Of a DNA stretch of 64,000 bases, positions 17,267 through 25,675 are shown in pieces. Location: NCBI RefSeq assembly GCF_028885415.1, contig NZ_CP118527.1, positions 7,316,001 to 7,380,000 of the forward strand. Direction: 5' to 3'. Position numbers and translations under genes: made by a program. The notes under the pieces were generated by a model that searched no databases, was not told the DNA's origin, and saw nothing but the letters and a program-made list of their open reading frames with translations. Source of the stretch: Streptomyces coeruleorubidus (GTDB lineage: Bacteria; Actinomycetota; Actinomycetes; Streptomycetales; Streptomycetaceae). Position 1 is the stretch's first letter. Each line of letters opens with the position of its first letter.

Positions 17267-19722
17267 TAGACCGGCCCTGCCACCACCGCCACCGTCTTCG
17301 CCAGGGACACACCCGAGCCGTCACGCCGCGGGTCCATCTCCGGAAGGTCGGCCGGGGTGCCGTTCTTCTGCGCCGCGAGCGCCGGGGCCGGGCCCGCCCA
17401 GGCCAAGGACAGGCAGTCCTCGCCCTTCAGGAACCGCTGGCAGCGGACGCCGCCGGTGGCGCGGCCCTTGCGCGGGTACTGGTCGAACGGGGTCATCTTG
17501 GCCGTCGTCTGCACGGAGTCGTCCAGCGTGCCCCGCGAGCCGGCGACGGTGAAGACCACGGCGTCCACGGCCGGGTCCACCGCCGTGAAGGAGATGACCT
17601 TCGCGCCCTCGGAGAGCTTGATGCCGGCCACACCGCCGGCCGGGCGGCCCTGCGGTCGGACCTGGGGCGCCTGGAAGCGCAGCAGTTGGGCGTCGTCGGT
17701 GATGAAGACGAGATCCTCCTCGCCGGTGCGCAGCTCGACCGCGCCGACGATCCGGTCACCCTCCTTGAGGGTGATCACCTCCAGCTCCTCCTTGTTGGAC
17801 GGATAGTCCGGCACCACGCGCTTGACCACGCCCTGTTCCGTGCCGAGCGCCAGGCCCGGCGACGATTCGTCGAGCGTCGTCAGGCAGACCACCGTCTCGT
17901 CGTCCTCCAGGGAGACGAACTCCGCCAGCGGGGCGCCTCCCGCGAGGTTCGGCGTCGCCATCGACTCCGGGAGCTGGGGCAGGTCGATCACGTTCAGCCG
18001 CAGCAGCCGGCCCGCCGAGGTGACCGCGCCCACCTCGCCGCGGGCGGTGGCCGGCACCGCCGAGACGATCACGTCGTGCTTCACACGCTTGGCGCCGGCG
18101 TCCTCCGCGAACGGCTCGCCGTTCGCCGTACGGGCCAGCAGACCCGTCGAGGACAGCAGCACCCGGCACGGGTCGTCGGCCACCTGGAGCGGCACGGCGG
18201 CGACCGGGGCACCACCCGACTCCAGCAGGACCGTACGCCGGTCGGTGCCGAACTTCTTGGCGACGGTGGCCAGTTCGGAGGAGACCAGCTTGCGCAGCTC
18301 CGCGTCCGAGTCGAGGATCCGGGTCAGTTCCTCGATCTCCGCGTTGAGCCGGTCCTTCTCCGCCTCCAGCTCGATGCGGTCGAACTTGGTCAGGCGGCGC
18401 AGCGGCGTGTCGAGGATGTACTGCGTCTGCACCTCGCTCAGCGAGAACTGCTCCATCAGGCGCTGCTTGGCCTGCGCGGAGTTCTCGCTGGAGCGGATCA
18501 GACGGATGACCTCGTCGATGTCCAGCAGGGCCGTCAGCAGGCCCTCGACCAGATGCAGCCGGTCGCGCTTCTTGCCGCGGCGGAACTCCGAACGCCGCCG
18601 CACGACGGTGAAGCGGTGATCGAGATAGACCTCCAGCAGCTCCTTCAGACCCAGCGTGAGCGGCTGGCCGTCGACCAGGGCGACGTTGTTGATGCCGAAG
18701 GACTCCTCCATCGGCGTCAGCTTGTACAGCTGCTCCAGGACCGCCTCCGGCACGAAGCCGTTCTTGATCTCGATGACCAGGCGCAGGCCGTGCGCCCGGT
18801 CCGTGAGGTCTTTGACGTCGGCGATGCCCTGGAGCTTCTTCGAACCGACCAGGTCCTTGATCTTGGCGATCACCTTCTCCGGGCCGACCGTGAAGGGCAG
18901 CTCCGTGACGACGAGGCCCTTGCGGCGCGCCGTCACGTTGTCCACGGACACCGTCGCGCGCATCTTGAACGAGCCGCGGCCCGTCTCGTACGCGTCCCGG
19001 ATGCCGGAGAGGCCGACGATGCGGCCGCCGGTGGGCAGATCGGGGCCCGGGACGTGCTTCATCAGGGCATCGAGATCAGCGTTCGGGTGCCTGATCAGGT
19101 GGCGGGCGGCGGCGATCACCTCGCGCAGGTTGTGCGGCGGCATGTTCGTGGCCATACCGACCGCGATGCCCGAGGCGCCGTTGACCAGGAGGTTCGGGAA
19201 GGCGGCCGGCAGCGCCACCGGTTCCTGCTCCTGGCCGTCGTAGTTGGGGTTGAAGTCGACGGTGTCCTCGTCGATCGACTCCGTCATCAGGCTCGTGGCC
19301 TCGGCCATCCGGCACTCGGTGTACCGCATGGCGGCCGGCGGGTCGTCGTTGCCCAGCGAGCCGAAGTTGCCGTGGCCGTCGACCAGGGGGACGCGCATCG
19401 AGAAGGGCTGGGCCATGCGCACGAGGGCGTCGTAGATCGACGTGTCGCCGTGCGGGTGCAGCTTGCCCATCACCTCGCCGACGACACGGGCGCACTTGAC
19501 GTACCCGCGCTCGGGGCGCAGGCCCATCTCGTTCATCTGGTAGACGATGCGGCGGTGCACCGGCTTGAGGCCGTCGCGCGCGTCGGGCAGGGCGCGGGAG
19601 TAGATGACCGAGTACGCGTACTCGAGGAAGGAGCCCTGCATCTCGTCGACGACGTCGATGTCGAGGATTCTCTCCTCGTACGAGTCGTCGGGCGGCGGGG
19701 TCTTCGTGCTGCGGCGGGCCAT
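17266..19722 (-). CDS. parC: DNA topoisomerase IV-type subunit A (ParC / second GyrA)
   Basis: 818 residues. The breakage-reunion subunit that partners ParE. The N-terminal winged-helix region carries [20 protein letters not shown] and the catalytic Tyr in [11 protein letters not shown], followed by the tower and coiled-coil (about 340-500) and a six-bladed C-terminal beta-pinwheel. The GyrA-box found in true gyrases is not evident, which supports a decatenase. ATG 19722 follows AAGGAG; the frame stays open a further 350 bases upstream, but that part has no homologous look. Confidence 0.93.
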   Translation of the reverse strand: MARRSTKTPPPDDSYEERILDIDVVDEMQGSFLEYAYSVIYSRALPDARDGLKPVHRRIVYQMNEMGLRPERGYVKCARVVGEVMGKLHPHGDTSIYDALVRMAQPFSMRVPLVDGHGNFGSLGNDDPPAAMRYTECRMAEATSLMTESIDEDTVDFNPNYDGQEQEPVALPAAFPNLLVNGASGIAVGMATNMPPHNLREVIAAARHLIRHPNADLDALMKHVPGPDLPTGGRIVGLSGIRDAYETGRGSFKMRATVSVDNVTARRKGLVVTELPFTVGPEKVIAKIKDLVGSKKLQGIADVKDLTDRAHGLRLVIEIKNGFVPEAVLEQLYKLTPMEESFGINNVALVDGQPLTLGLKELLEVYLDHRFTVVRRRSEFRRGKKRDRLHLVEGLLTALLDIDEVIRLIRSSENSAQAKQRLMEQFSLSEVQTQYILDTPLRRLTKFDRIELEAEKDRLNAEIEELTRILDSDAELRKLVSSELATVAKKFGTDRRTVLLESGGAPVAAVPLQVADDPCRVLLSSTGLLARTANGEPFAEDAGAKRVKHDVIVSAVPATARGEVGAVTSAGRLLRLNVIDLPQLPESMATPNLAGGAPLAEFVSLEDDETVVCLTTLDESSPGLALGTEQGVVKRVVPDYPSNKEELEVITLKEGDRIVGAVELRTGEEDLVFITDDAQLLRFQAPQVRPQGRPAGGVAGIKLSEGAKVISFTAVDPAVDAVVFTVAGSRGTLDDSVQTTAKMTPFDQYPRKGRATGGVRCQRFLKGEDCLSLAWAGPAPALAAQKNGTPADLPEMDPRRDGSGVSLAKTVAVVAGPV

Positions 19723-20217
19723 CGCTGCCGGCTCCTTGCTGAAGCGTTGAACGAGATCTGACGCCGACCATTGTGGACCGCCGCACTGACAACCGGGACC
19801 AGGACCCGGTCTACGGCCTCCCCGGCACGGGTTCGCACGCGGGCCGCGGGTGCCGCTAGCCGGACCGCGGCGGCGGCCGGGACCCCGTCTCAGGACTGCC
19901 GCGGACCGGCCTGTCCGAGGTCTTTCGCCCGCCGCCCCCCGCCCCCCGCCCGCCGCTCGAACTCGCCGCCCGCCTGGCGCCGTCCCGGCTCCGGGCCGCC
20001 TGCGGTGTGCCGAGATCACCGCGCGCGGACGCCGCGGTGCCGGGCCCCCGGCGAGGCACGCTGTCACCACCGCACACCGCCCCGGCCGCTTCCCGCTCTC
20101 GCTCTCCGCGTACGCCCCCCGGGAACTTCACCAGGGCCCCGCACGCTTGCATACAGTGGCAGGACTCGCCAGGAAAACCGCGGTTTGAACGACCGCGCCG
20201 CGATCGAAGGGACGTAC
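19723..20217. other. Divergent intergenic region between parC and the M16 peptidase pair
   Basis: About 495 bases of very C-rich sequence (around 19930-19965 mostly C and G). No gene was recognised. A possible -10 TACAGT lies about 60 bases before the peptidase start. Confidence 0.55.
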
Positions 20218-21618
20218 ATGCCCATGGGTCACACGGCCACAGCCCAGGCAGGCTCCGGGGGCCTGACAGCGACCGAGCACCGCCTGGCCAACGGCCTGCG
20301 CGTGGTGCTCTCCGAGGACCACCTGACCCCGGTCGCGGCGGTGTGCCTCTGGTACGACGTCGGCTCGCGCCACGAAGTCAAGGGGCGTACCGGCCTGGCT
20401 CACCTTTTCGAGCACCTGATGTTCCAGGGTTCCGCCCAGGTGAAGGGCAACGGCCACTTCGAGCTCGTCCAGGGCGCGGGCGGCTCGCTGAACGGCACCA
20501 CCAGCTTCGAGCGGACCAACTACTTCGAGACCATGCCGGCCCACCAGCTGGAGCTCGCCCTCTGGCTGGAGGCCGACCGCATGGGCTCCCTGCTGGCCGC
20601 GCTCGACGACGAGTCGATGGAGAACCAGCGGGACGTCGTCAAGAACGAGCGCCGGCAGCGCTACGACAACGTTCCCTACGGCACCGCCTTCGAGAAGCTG
20701 ACCGCCCTCGCCTACCCGGAGGGCCACCCCTACCACCACACCCCGATCGGCTCGATGGCCGACCTGGACGCGGCCACCCTGGAGGACGCGCGCGCGTTCT
20801 TCCGCACCTACTACGCGCCGAACAACGCCGTGCTCTCCGTGGTCGGTGACATCGACCCGGAGCAGACCCTGGCCTGGATCGAGAAGTACTTCGGCTCCAT
20901 CCCCGGCCACGACGGCAAGCCCGCGCCCCAGGACGGCACGCTGCCGGAGGTCTTCGGCGAGCAGCTGCGCGAGGTCGTCGAGGAGGAGGTCCCGGCGCGC
21001 GCCCTGATGGCCGCCTACCGGCTGCCGCACGACGGCACGCGCGCGTGCGACGCGGCCGACCTGGCCCTCACCGTCCTGGGCGGCGGCGAGTCCTCCCGCC
21101 TGTACAACCGCCTCGTGCGGCGGGACCGTACGGCCGTGGCGGCCGGCTTCGGCCTGCTGCGGCTGGCCGGGGCGCCCTCCCTGGGGTGGCTGGACGTGAA
21201 GACGTCCGGTGACGTGGAGGTCCCGGTCATCGAGTCCGCCATCGACGAGGAGCTCGCCCGGTTCGCCGAGGAGGGCCCCACGGCCGAGGAGATGGAGCGC
21301 GCCCAGGCCCAGCTGGAGCGGGAGTGGCTGGACCGGCTCGGCACGGTCGCCGGCCGCGCCGACGAACTGTGCCGGTACGCCGTCCTGTTCGGCGACCCTC
21401 AGCTCGCCCTGACCGCCGTGCAGCGCGTGCTGGACGTGACGGCCGAGGAGGTCCAGGAGGTCGCCAAGGCCCGCCTGCGGCCCGACAACCGCGCGGTGCT
21501 CGTCTACGAGCCGACCGCCCCGGCCGACCCCGAGGCCGAGGCCGCTGAAGGCACCGAAGACCCGGAATCCGCGGCGACCGTGGAAGCCACCGACGAGAAC
21601 GAGGAGGCGGCGAAGTGA
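20218..21618 (+). CDS. M16-family zinc metallopeptidase, catalytic subunit
   Basis: 466 residues. The inverted zinc site HLFEH (in GRTGLAHLFEHLMFQGS) with the downstream Glu region (ENQRDVVKNERRQR) identifies an active M16B peptidase related to mitochondrial processing peptidase beta. The C-terminal 40 residues are acidic and low-complexity. ATG 20218 follows GAAGGGA. It overlaps the second M16 gene by 4 bases; the two probably form a heterodimer. Substrates are unknown, probably processed peptides. Confidence 0.9.
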   Translation: MPMGHTATAQAGSGGLTATEHRLANGLRVVLSEDHLTPVAAVCLWYDVGSRHEVKGRTGLAHLFEHLMFQGSAQVKGNGHFELVQGAGGSLNGTTSFERTNYFETMPAHQLELALWLEADRMGSLLAALDDESMENQRDVVKNERRQRYDNVPYGTAFEKLTALAYPEGHPYHHTPIGSMADLDAATLEDARAFFRTYYAPNNAVLSVVGDIDPEQTLAWIEKYFGSIPGHDGKPAPQDGTLPEVFGEQLREVVEEEVPARALMAAYRLPHDGTRACDAADLALTVLGGGESSRLYNRLVRRDRTAVAAGFGLLRLAGAPSLGWLDVKTSGDVEVPVIESAIDEELARFAEEGPTAEEMERAQAQLEREWLDRLGTVAGRADELCRYAVLFGDPQLALTAVQRVLDVTAEEVQEVAKARLRPDNRAVLVYEPTAPADPEAEAAEGTEDPESAATVEATDENEEAAK

Positions 21619-23003
21619 CCGAGCTCGCCACGATGCAGTTCCACCCCCAGCCGCACGGGGGCGAGCCGAAGCCCTGGGCCTTCCCGGCCCCCGAGCGCGG
21701 CACGCTCGGCAACGGCCTGACGGTGTTGCGCTGCCACCGCCCCGGCCAGCAGGTCGTCGCCGTGGAGGTGCTGCTGGAGGCGCCCCTGGACGCCGAGCCG
21801 GGCGGCCTCGACGGCGTGGCCACGATCATGGCCCGGGCCTTCTCCGAGGGCACCGACAAGCACTCCGCCGAGGAGTTCGCCGCCGAGCTGGAGCGCGCCG
21901 GCGCCACCCTCGACGCACACGCCGACCACCCCGGCGTCCGGCTCAGCCTGGAGGTGCCGGCCTCCCGGCTCGCCAAAGGGCTCGGGCTGATCGCCGACGC
22001 TCTACGGGCGCCCGCGTTCGCCGACAGCGAGGTCGAGCGGCTGGTCCGCAACCGCCTCGACGAGATCCCGCACGAGCTGGCCAACCCCGGCCGCCGTGCC
22101 GCCAAGGAGCTCTCCAAGGAGCTGTTCCCGAAGGGCTCGCGCATGTCGCGGCCCCGCCAGGGCACCGAGGAGACGGTCGCCGCGATCGACTCCGGCGCCG
22201 TGCGCGCCTTCTACGAGAGGCACGTCAGGCCCGCCACGGCCACCGTCGTGGTCGTCGGCGATCTCACCGGCATCGACCTCGACGCCCTGCTCGACGACAC
22301 GCTGGGCTCCTGGACCGGCTCCGCGGCCGAGCCGCGCCCGGTGCCGCCGGTGACCGCCGACGACACGGGCCGGGTCGTCATCGTGGACCGCCCCGGCGCC
22401 GTCCAGTCGCAGCTGCTGATCGGCCGGATCGGCCCGGACCGGCACGACCGCGTGTGGCCCGCGCAGGTGCTCGGCACGTACTGCCTCGGCGGCACCCTCA
22501 CCTCCCGCTTGGACCGCGTGCTGCGCGAGGAGAAGGGCTACACCTACGGGGTGCGGTCCTTCGGCCAGGTCCTGAGGTCCGCCCCGGACGGGACCGGTGC
22601 CGCGATGCTCGCCATCAGCGGCTCCGTGGACACCCCCAACACCGGCCCGGCCCTCCAGGACCTCTGGACGGTGCTGCGCACCCTCGCCGCCGAAGGACTG
22701 ACCGACGCCGAGCGGGACGTCGCCGTGCAGAACCTGGTCGGCGTCGCGCCGCTGAAGTACGAGACCGCGGCGGCCGTCGCGAGCACGCTGGCCGACCAGG
22801 TCGAGCAGCACCTGCCCGACGACTACCAGGCCACGCTGTACCGGCAGCTCGCCGCGACCGGCACCGTGGAGGCCACCGCGGCGGCCGTCAGCGCCTTCCC
22901 GGTGGACCGGCTCGTGACCGTCCTCGTCGGCGACGCGGCGCAGATCAAGGGCCCGGTCGAGGCCCTGGGCATCGGCGAAGTCTCGGTCGTCGCCGCCGAG
23001 TAG
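21615..23003 (+). CDS. M16-family peptidase, non-catalytic partner subunit
   Basis: 462 residues of the same fold. Where HxxEH should be it reads GVATIMARAFSEG, so zinc cannot bind. It keeps the Arg/Tyr element that completes the active site of the partner (LTSRLDRVLREEKGYTYGV). This division of labour is typical of two-subunit M16B enzymes. It is translationally coupled to the catalytic subunit and followed by a strong terminator. Confidence 0.9.
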   Translation: MTELATMQFHPQPHGGEPKPWAFPAPERGTLGNGLTVLRCHRPGQQVVAVEVLLEAPLDAEPGGLDGVATIMARAFSEGTDKHSAEEFAAELERAGATLDAHADHPGVRLSLEVPASRLAKGLGLIADALRAPAFADSEVERLVRNRLDEIPHELANPGRRAAKELSKELFPKGSRMSRPRQGTEETVAAIDSGAVRAFYERHVRPATATVVVVGDLTGIDLDALLDDTLGSWTGSAAEPRPVPPVTADDTGRVVIVDRPGAVQSQLLIGRIGPDRHDRVWPAQVLGTYCLGGTLTSRLDRVLREEKGYTYGVRSFGQVLRSAPDGTGAAMLAISGSVDTPNTGPALQDLWTVLRTLAAEGLTDAERDVAVQNLVGVAPLKYETAAAVASTLADQVEQHLPDDYQATLYRQLAATGTVEATAAAVSAFPVDRLVTVLVGDAAQIKGPVEALGIGEVSVVAAE

Positions 23004-23017
23004 GAGCACGCGTGCGC

Positions 23018-23054
23018 AGGAGCCCTGGTTGTCTTCTAAGGCACCAGGGCTCCT
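23018..23054 (+). terminator. Intrinsic terminator of the M16 operon
   Basis: A perfect 12-bp stem (AGGAGCCCTGGT at 23018-23029 with 23043-23054) closes a 13-base loop and is followed by TTTA. Confidence 0.85.
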
Positions 23055-23194
23055 TTATGCCCGAATTGATGTGGAGGTTGCCTGTCTGCCCTGTGGGATG
23101 CGCTACAAAAACCGGGATCCGTTTGGGAATTGAAAGTGGCCCCCCTTAGGTTCGTCCGGGCTGTTCGTCAGGCAGTGCGCCGCACCCGCGGCAC

Positions 23195-23360
23195 CGGACA
23201 GTCATCGCCGAGTCCCCGTACGGCGCGAGCCAGGGGAGCCGGGGACCCAACCGCAGTCCCTGGGGTGAATCGGACGCCCGCGCGAGCCGCGAGGGGGTCC
23301 GTAGGAGACCTTCCTGCTCCGAACCCGTCAGCTAACCCGGTAGGCGAGAAGGAAGGAAAG
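23195..23360 (+). ncRNA. c-di-AMP (ydaO/yuaA) riboswitch
   Basis: The leader of the M23 peptidase gene carries the conserved ydaO blocks in order: GCCGAGTCCCCG, then GCCGGGGACCCAACCGCAG, GGGGTGAATCGG, CCGTAGGAGACCTTCCTGCT, CCGAACCCG and AGCTAACCCGGTAGGCG, ending just before the ribosome site at 23351. In Streptomyces this element precedes resuscitation and cell-wall hydrolase genes such as rpfA, where c-di-AMP lowers expression (established knowledge). The exact ends are approximate. Confidence 0.92.
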
Positions 23361-23373
23361 GACCAGCCACTCC

Positions 23374-24159
23374 ATGGCGTTCACCTGCGCCACCGGGAAG
23401 CATCGTCGTCCCAACCGGATGCAGCGCGGCACCGCCCGCGCGGCGGGCGTCGCGGCCCTCGCCACCACCGGTGTCATCGGCACCGTGGCCGCCCCGGCCT
23501 TCGCCACCGAGCCCGCCGTCGAGCAGACCGGCCTCACCCCCGTCGTCACCATGGGCGAGACCGTGGCCCAGCAGATAGACGCTCAGGCCGTCGCCCAGAA
23601 GCAGGCCGCCGAGGAGGCCGCCGCCAAGAAGAAGGCCGAGGAGGCCGCCCGCAAGCGGGCCGCCGAGGCGGCCAAGGAGGCCAAGGAGGCAGCGGAGAAG
23701 GCCCGTGAGGCCAAGGAGCGCGCCGCCCGCGAGGCCGAGCGCAAGCGCCTCAACACCTTCGTGTCCCCGATCTCCGGCTCGTACGTCTCGACCGGCTACA
23801 AGGCCGGCGGCGCCGTCTGGTCCTCCGGCAGCCACACCGGCGTCGACTTCCACGCCGCCAGCGGCACCCCGGTCCACTCCGTGGGCATGGGCACGGTCGT
23901 AGAGGCCGGCTGGGGCGGTTCCTACGGCAACCAGGTCGTGATCAAGATGAACGACGGGACGTACACCCAGTACGGCCACCTGTCGTCCGTCGGCGTCTCG
24001 GTGGGCCAGCAGGTCACTCCCGGCCAGCAGATCGGCCTGTCCGGCGCGACCGGCAACGTCACCGGCGCGCACCTGCACTTCGAGGCCCGTACGAGCCCCG
24101 AGTACGGCTCCGACATCGACCCCGTCGCCTACCTCCGCTCGCACGGCGTGAACGTCTGA
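23374..24159 (+). CDS. Secreted M23 (LytM) peptidoglycan endopeptidase
   Basis: 261 residues. A signal peptide (basic start, then hydrophobic AGVAALATTGVIG, cleavage near PAFATEP) precedes a long Ala/Lys/Glu coiled coil (about residues 65-130) and a C-terminal M23 domain with zinc ligands in HTGVDFH, GHLSSVG and GAHLHFEAR. It should cut peptide cross-links in the wall during growth or germination; the coiled coil may tether or regulate it. The c-di-AMP riboswitch upstream links wall turnover to osmotic and potassium signalling. ATG 23374 follows GGAAGGAAAGGA. Confidence 0.92.
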   Translation: MAFTCATGKHRRPNRMQRGTARAAGVAALATTGVIGTVAAPAFATEPAVEQTGLTPVVTMGETVAQQIDAQAVAQKQAAEEAAAKKKAEEAARKRAAEAAKEAKEAAEKAREAKERAAREAERKRLNTFVSPISGSYVSTGYKAGGAVWSSGSHTGVDFHAASGTPVHSVGMGTVVEAGWGGSYGNQVVIKMNDGTYTQYGHLSSVGVSVGQQVTPGQQIGLSGATGNVTGAHLHFEARTSPEYGSDIDPVAYLRSHGVNV

Positions 24160-24183
24160 CGGCGTACGACCGCGTTACCCGAG

Positions 24184-24206
24184 GCCCCGGCTCCCAGAGC
24201 CGGGGC
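24184..24206 (+). terminator. Intrinsic terminator after the M23 gene
   Basis: A perfect 9-bp stem GCCCCGGCT (24184-24192 with 24198-24206), a 5-base loop, then TTT. Confidence 0.85.
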
Positions 24207-24346
24207 TTTCGGCGTTTGTGACGCCCGGCTGTCCAAAAAATATCCATGGATTCCGGTCCGCCGTCGGAAATTCCGGCTCATTGCAATAGAGTCACGGAAC
24301 ACGCGTCACTCGTCGACGTTTCACGGGGATTAAACGGAGGTCGGTC

Positions 24347-25042
24347 ATGCGCATTCCCGCGCACTCGGTGTGCACGGCCATCCGGGACGACATCGTCGCG
24401 GGTGTCTACGAGCGCGGCAGCCGGCTGACCGAGGAACTCCTCGCCCGCCGCTACGGCGTCTCGCGCGTCCCCGTCCGGGAGGCCCTGCGCACCCTGGAGG
24501 CCGAGGGCTTCGTGGTGACCCGGCGGCACGCGGGCGCGTGCGTCGCCGAACCCACCGAGCAGGAGGCCGCCGACCTGCTGGAGATGCGGATGCTGCTGGA
24601 GCCGCTGGGCGCCGCCCGCGCCGCCCAGCGTCGCACCGAGGCCCATCTGAAGGTCCTGCGCGGCCTGGTCAGGCTCGGCCAGGAGCGGGCCCGCCGGGGC
24701 AACAGCGACGACCTGCGCTCTCTGGGCGGCTGGTTCCACGAGACGCTCGCGCAGGCCTCCGGCAGCCCCGCGCTGACCTCGATGCTCACCCAGCTCCGCC
24801 ACAAGATCGCCTGGATGTACACCGTCGAGGCGCCGGCCGGTCCCGTGGAGTCCTGGACCGAGCACGGCGCGATCGTGGACGCGGTGGCGCGCGGTGACAG
24901 CGAGCGCGCGCGGGCGGTCACGGCGCTGCACGCCGAGCGCGCGACGGCCGCGCACCGGCTGCGTTTCGGCTCCGCCGGGGAGCGGGCCGAGCGTGTGAGG
25001 AACTCGCAACATCCCGTAAACACGGCGAGCCCGCGGCATTAA
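24347..25042 (+). CDS. GntR/FadR-family transcriptional regulator
   Basis: 231 residues. An N-terminal winged helix (LARRYGVSRVPVREALRTLE) is followed by an all-helical FCD ligand domain with the metal-binding spacing of Asp/His (DLLEMRMLLEPLG, then HETLAQASGSPAL and HGAIVDAVARGD). ATG 24347 follows GGAGG. The AT-rich region just upstream contains the palindrome ATCCATGGAT (24242-24251), a possible autoregulatory site. No catabolic genes adjoin it, so the target and ligand are open. Confidence 0.88.
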   Translation: MRIPAHSVCTAIRDDIVAGVYERGSRLTEELLARRYGVSRVPVREALRTLEAEGFVVTRRHAGACVAEPTEQEAADLLEMRMLLEPLGAARAAQRRTEAHLKVLRGLVRLGQERARRGNSDDLRSLGGWFHETLAQASGSPALTSMLTQLRHKIAWMYTVEAPAGPVESWTEHGAIVDAVARGDSERARAVTALHAERATAAHRLRFGSAGERAERVRNSQHPVNTASPRH

Positions 25043-25134
25043 CACGCGAGCCGTATACAAAGACCAGGTAATTCGCGGGGGATTATTTCTGCTGCCCTGG
25101 AACTGGAAATCGGCGACCCGCGACCGGAAATGAC

Positions 25135-25169
25135 GAAGGGCCCGCCCGATGAATTCGGACGAGCCCTTC
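25135..25169 (-). terminator. Terminator of the HPr gene
   Basis: Outer 7-bp stem GAAGGGC/GCCCTTC (25135-25141 with 25163-25169), with a further inner 4-bp stem around a TGAAT loop. A 12-base direct repeat GTGCACCGGATC follows. Confidence 0.65.
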
Positions 25170-25215
25170 AGGGTGCACCGGATCGGAGTGCACCGGATCA
25201 GGTGCGAAAGAATGC

Positions 25216-25497
25216 TCAGACGGTCTCGGGCAGTTCCTCGAGACCCTCGGAGACCAGCTTCGCAAGCCGGTCCAGGGCGGCGTCCGCGCCCTCGGCGTCG
25301 GAGGCGAGGACGATCTCCTCGCCGCCCTGGGCACCGAGGCCGAGGACGGCCAGCATGGAGGCCGCGTTGACGGGGTTGCCGTCTGCCTTGGCGATCGTCA
25401 CCGGGACGCCTGCGGCCGTGGCGGCTCGGACGAAGATGGAGGCGGGACGGGCGTGAAGGCCCTCGGCCCAGCCGACGTTGACGCGGCGCTCAGCCAT
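25216..25497 (-). CDS. ptsH: HPr phosphocarrier protein of the PTS
   Basis: 93 residues, the usual HPr length. The phosphorylated His15 lies in GLHARPAS and the regulatory-type Ser in NAASMLAVLGLG. HPr passes phosphate from enzyme I to the EIIA components of sugar uptake. ptsI and crr are not adjacent, as is usual in Streptomyces. Confidence 0.95.
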   Translation of the reverse strand: MAERRVNVGWAEGLHARPASIFVRAATAAGVPVTIAKADGNPVNAASMLAVLGLGAQGGEEIVLASDAEGADAALDRLAKLVSEGLEELPETV

Positions 25498-25662
25498 GTG
25501 TTGCTGCCCTTCGGTTTTCAGGGTTGTCTAGACCAGTTTCCCATATCGTGAAGCTGCGCCGGGGCGGTCCTGATGTCCCGCCCCGGGGTGCCGTCGGATC
25601 GCGGCCTCGACCCGACTGACGCCCTCCACAGACTGCCTCGCGCCGCTGTCGGACGCTAGCCG

Positions 25663-25668
25663 TACTCT
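25663..25668 (+). promoter_or_regulatory. Probable -10 of the leaderless patA message
   Basis: TACTCT with 7 bases to the ATG, and no ribosome site between. Confidence 0.5.
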
Positions 25669-25675
25669 GGGGCCC

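Noticed and set aside
19771..20217. Open frame extending the M16 peptidase upstream by about 150 codons
   Set aside because: Arg/Pro/Ala-rich translation without similarity; the real start has a ribosome site and fits M16 proteins.
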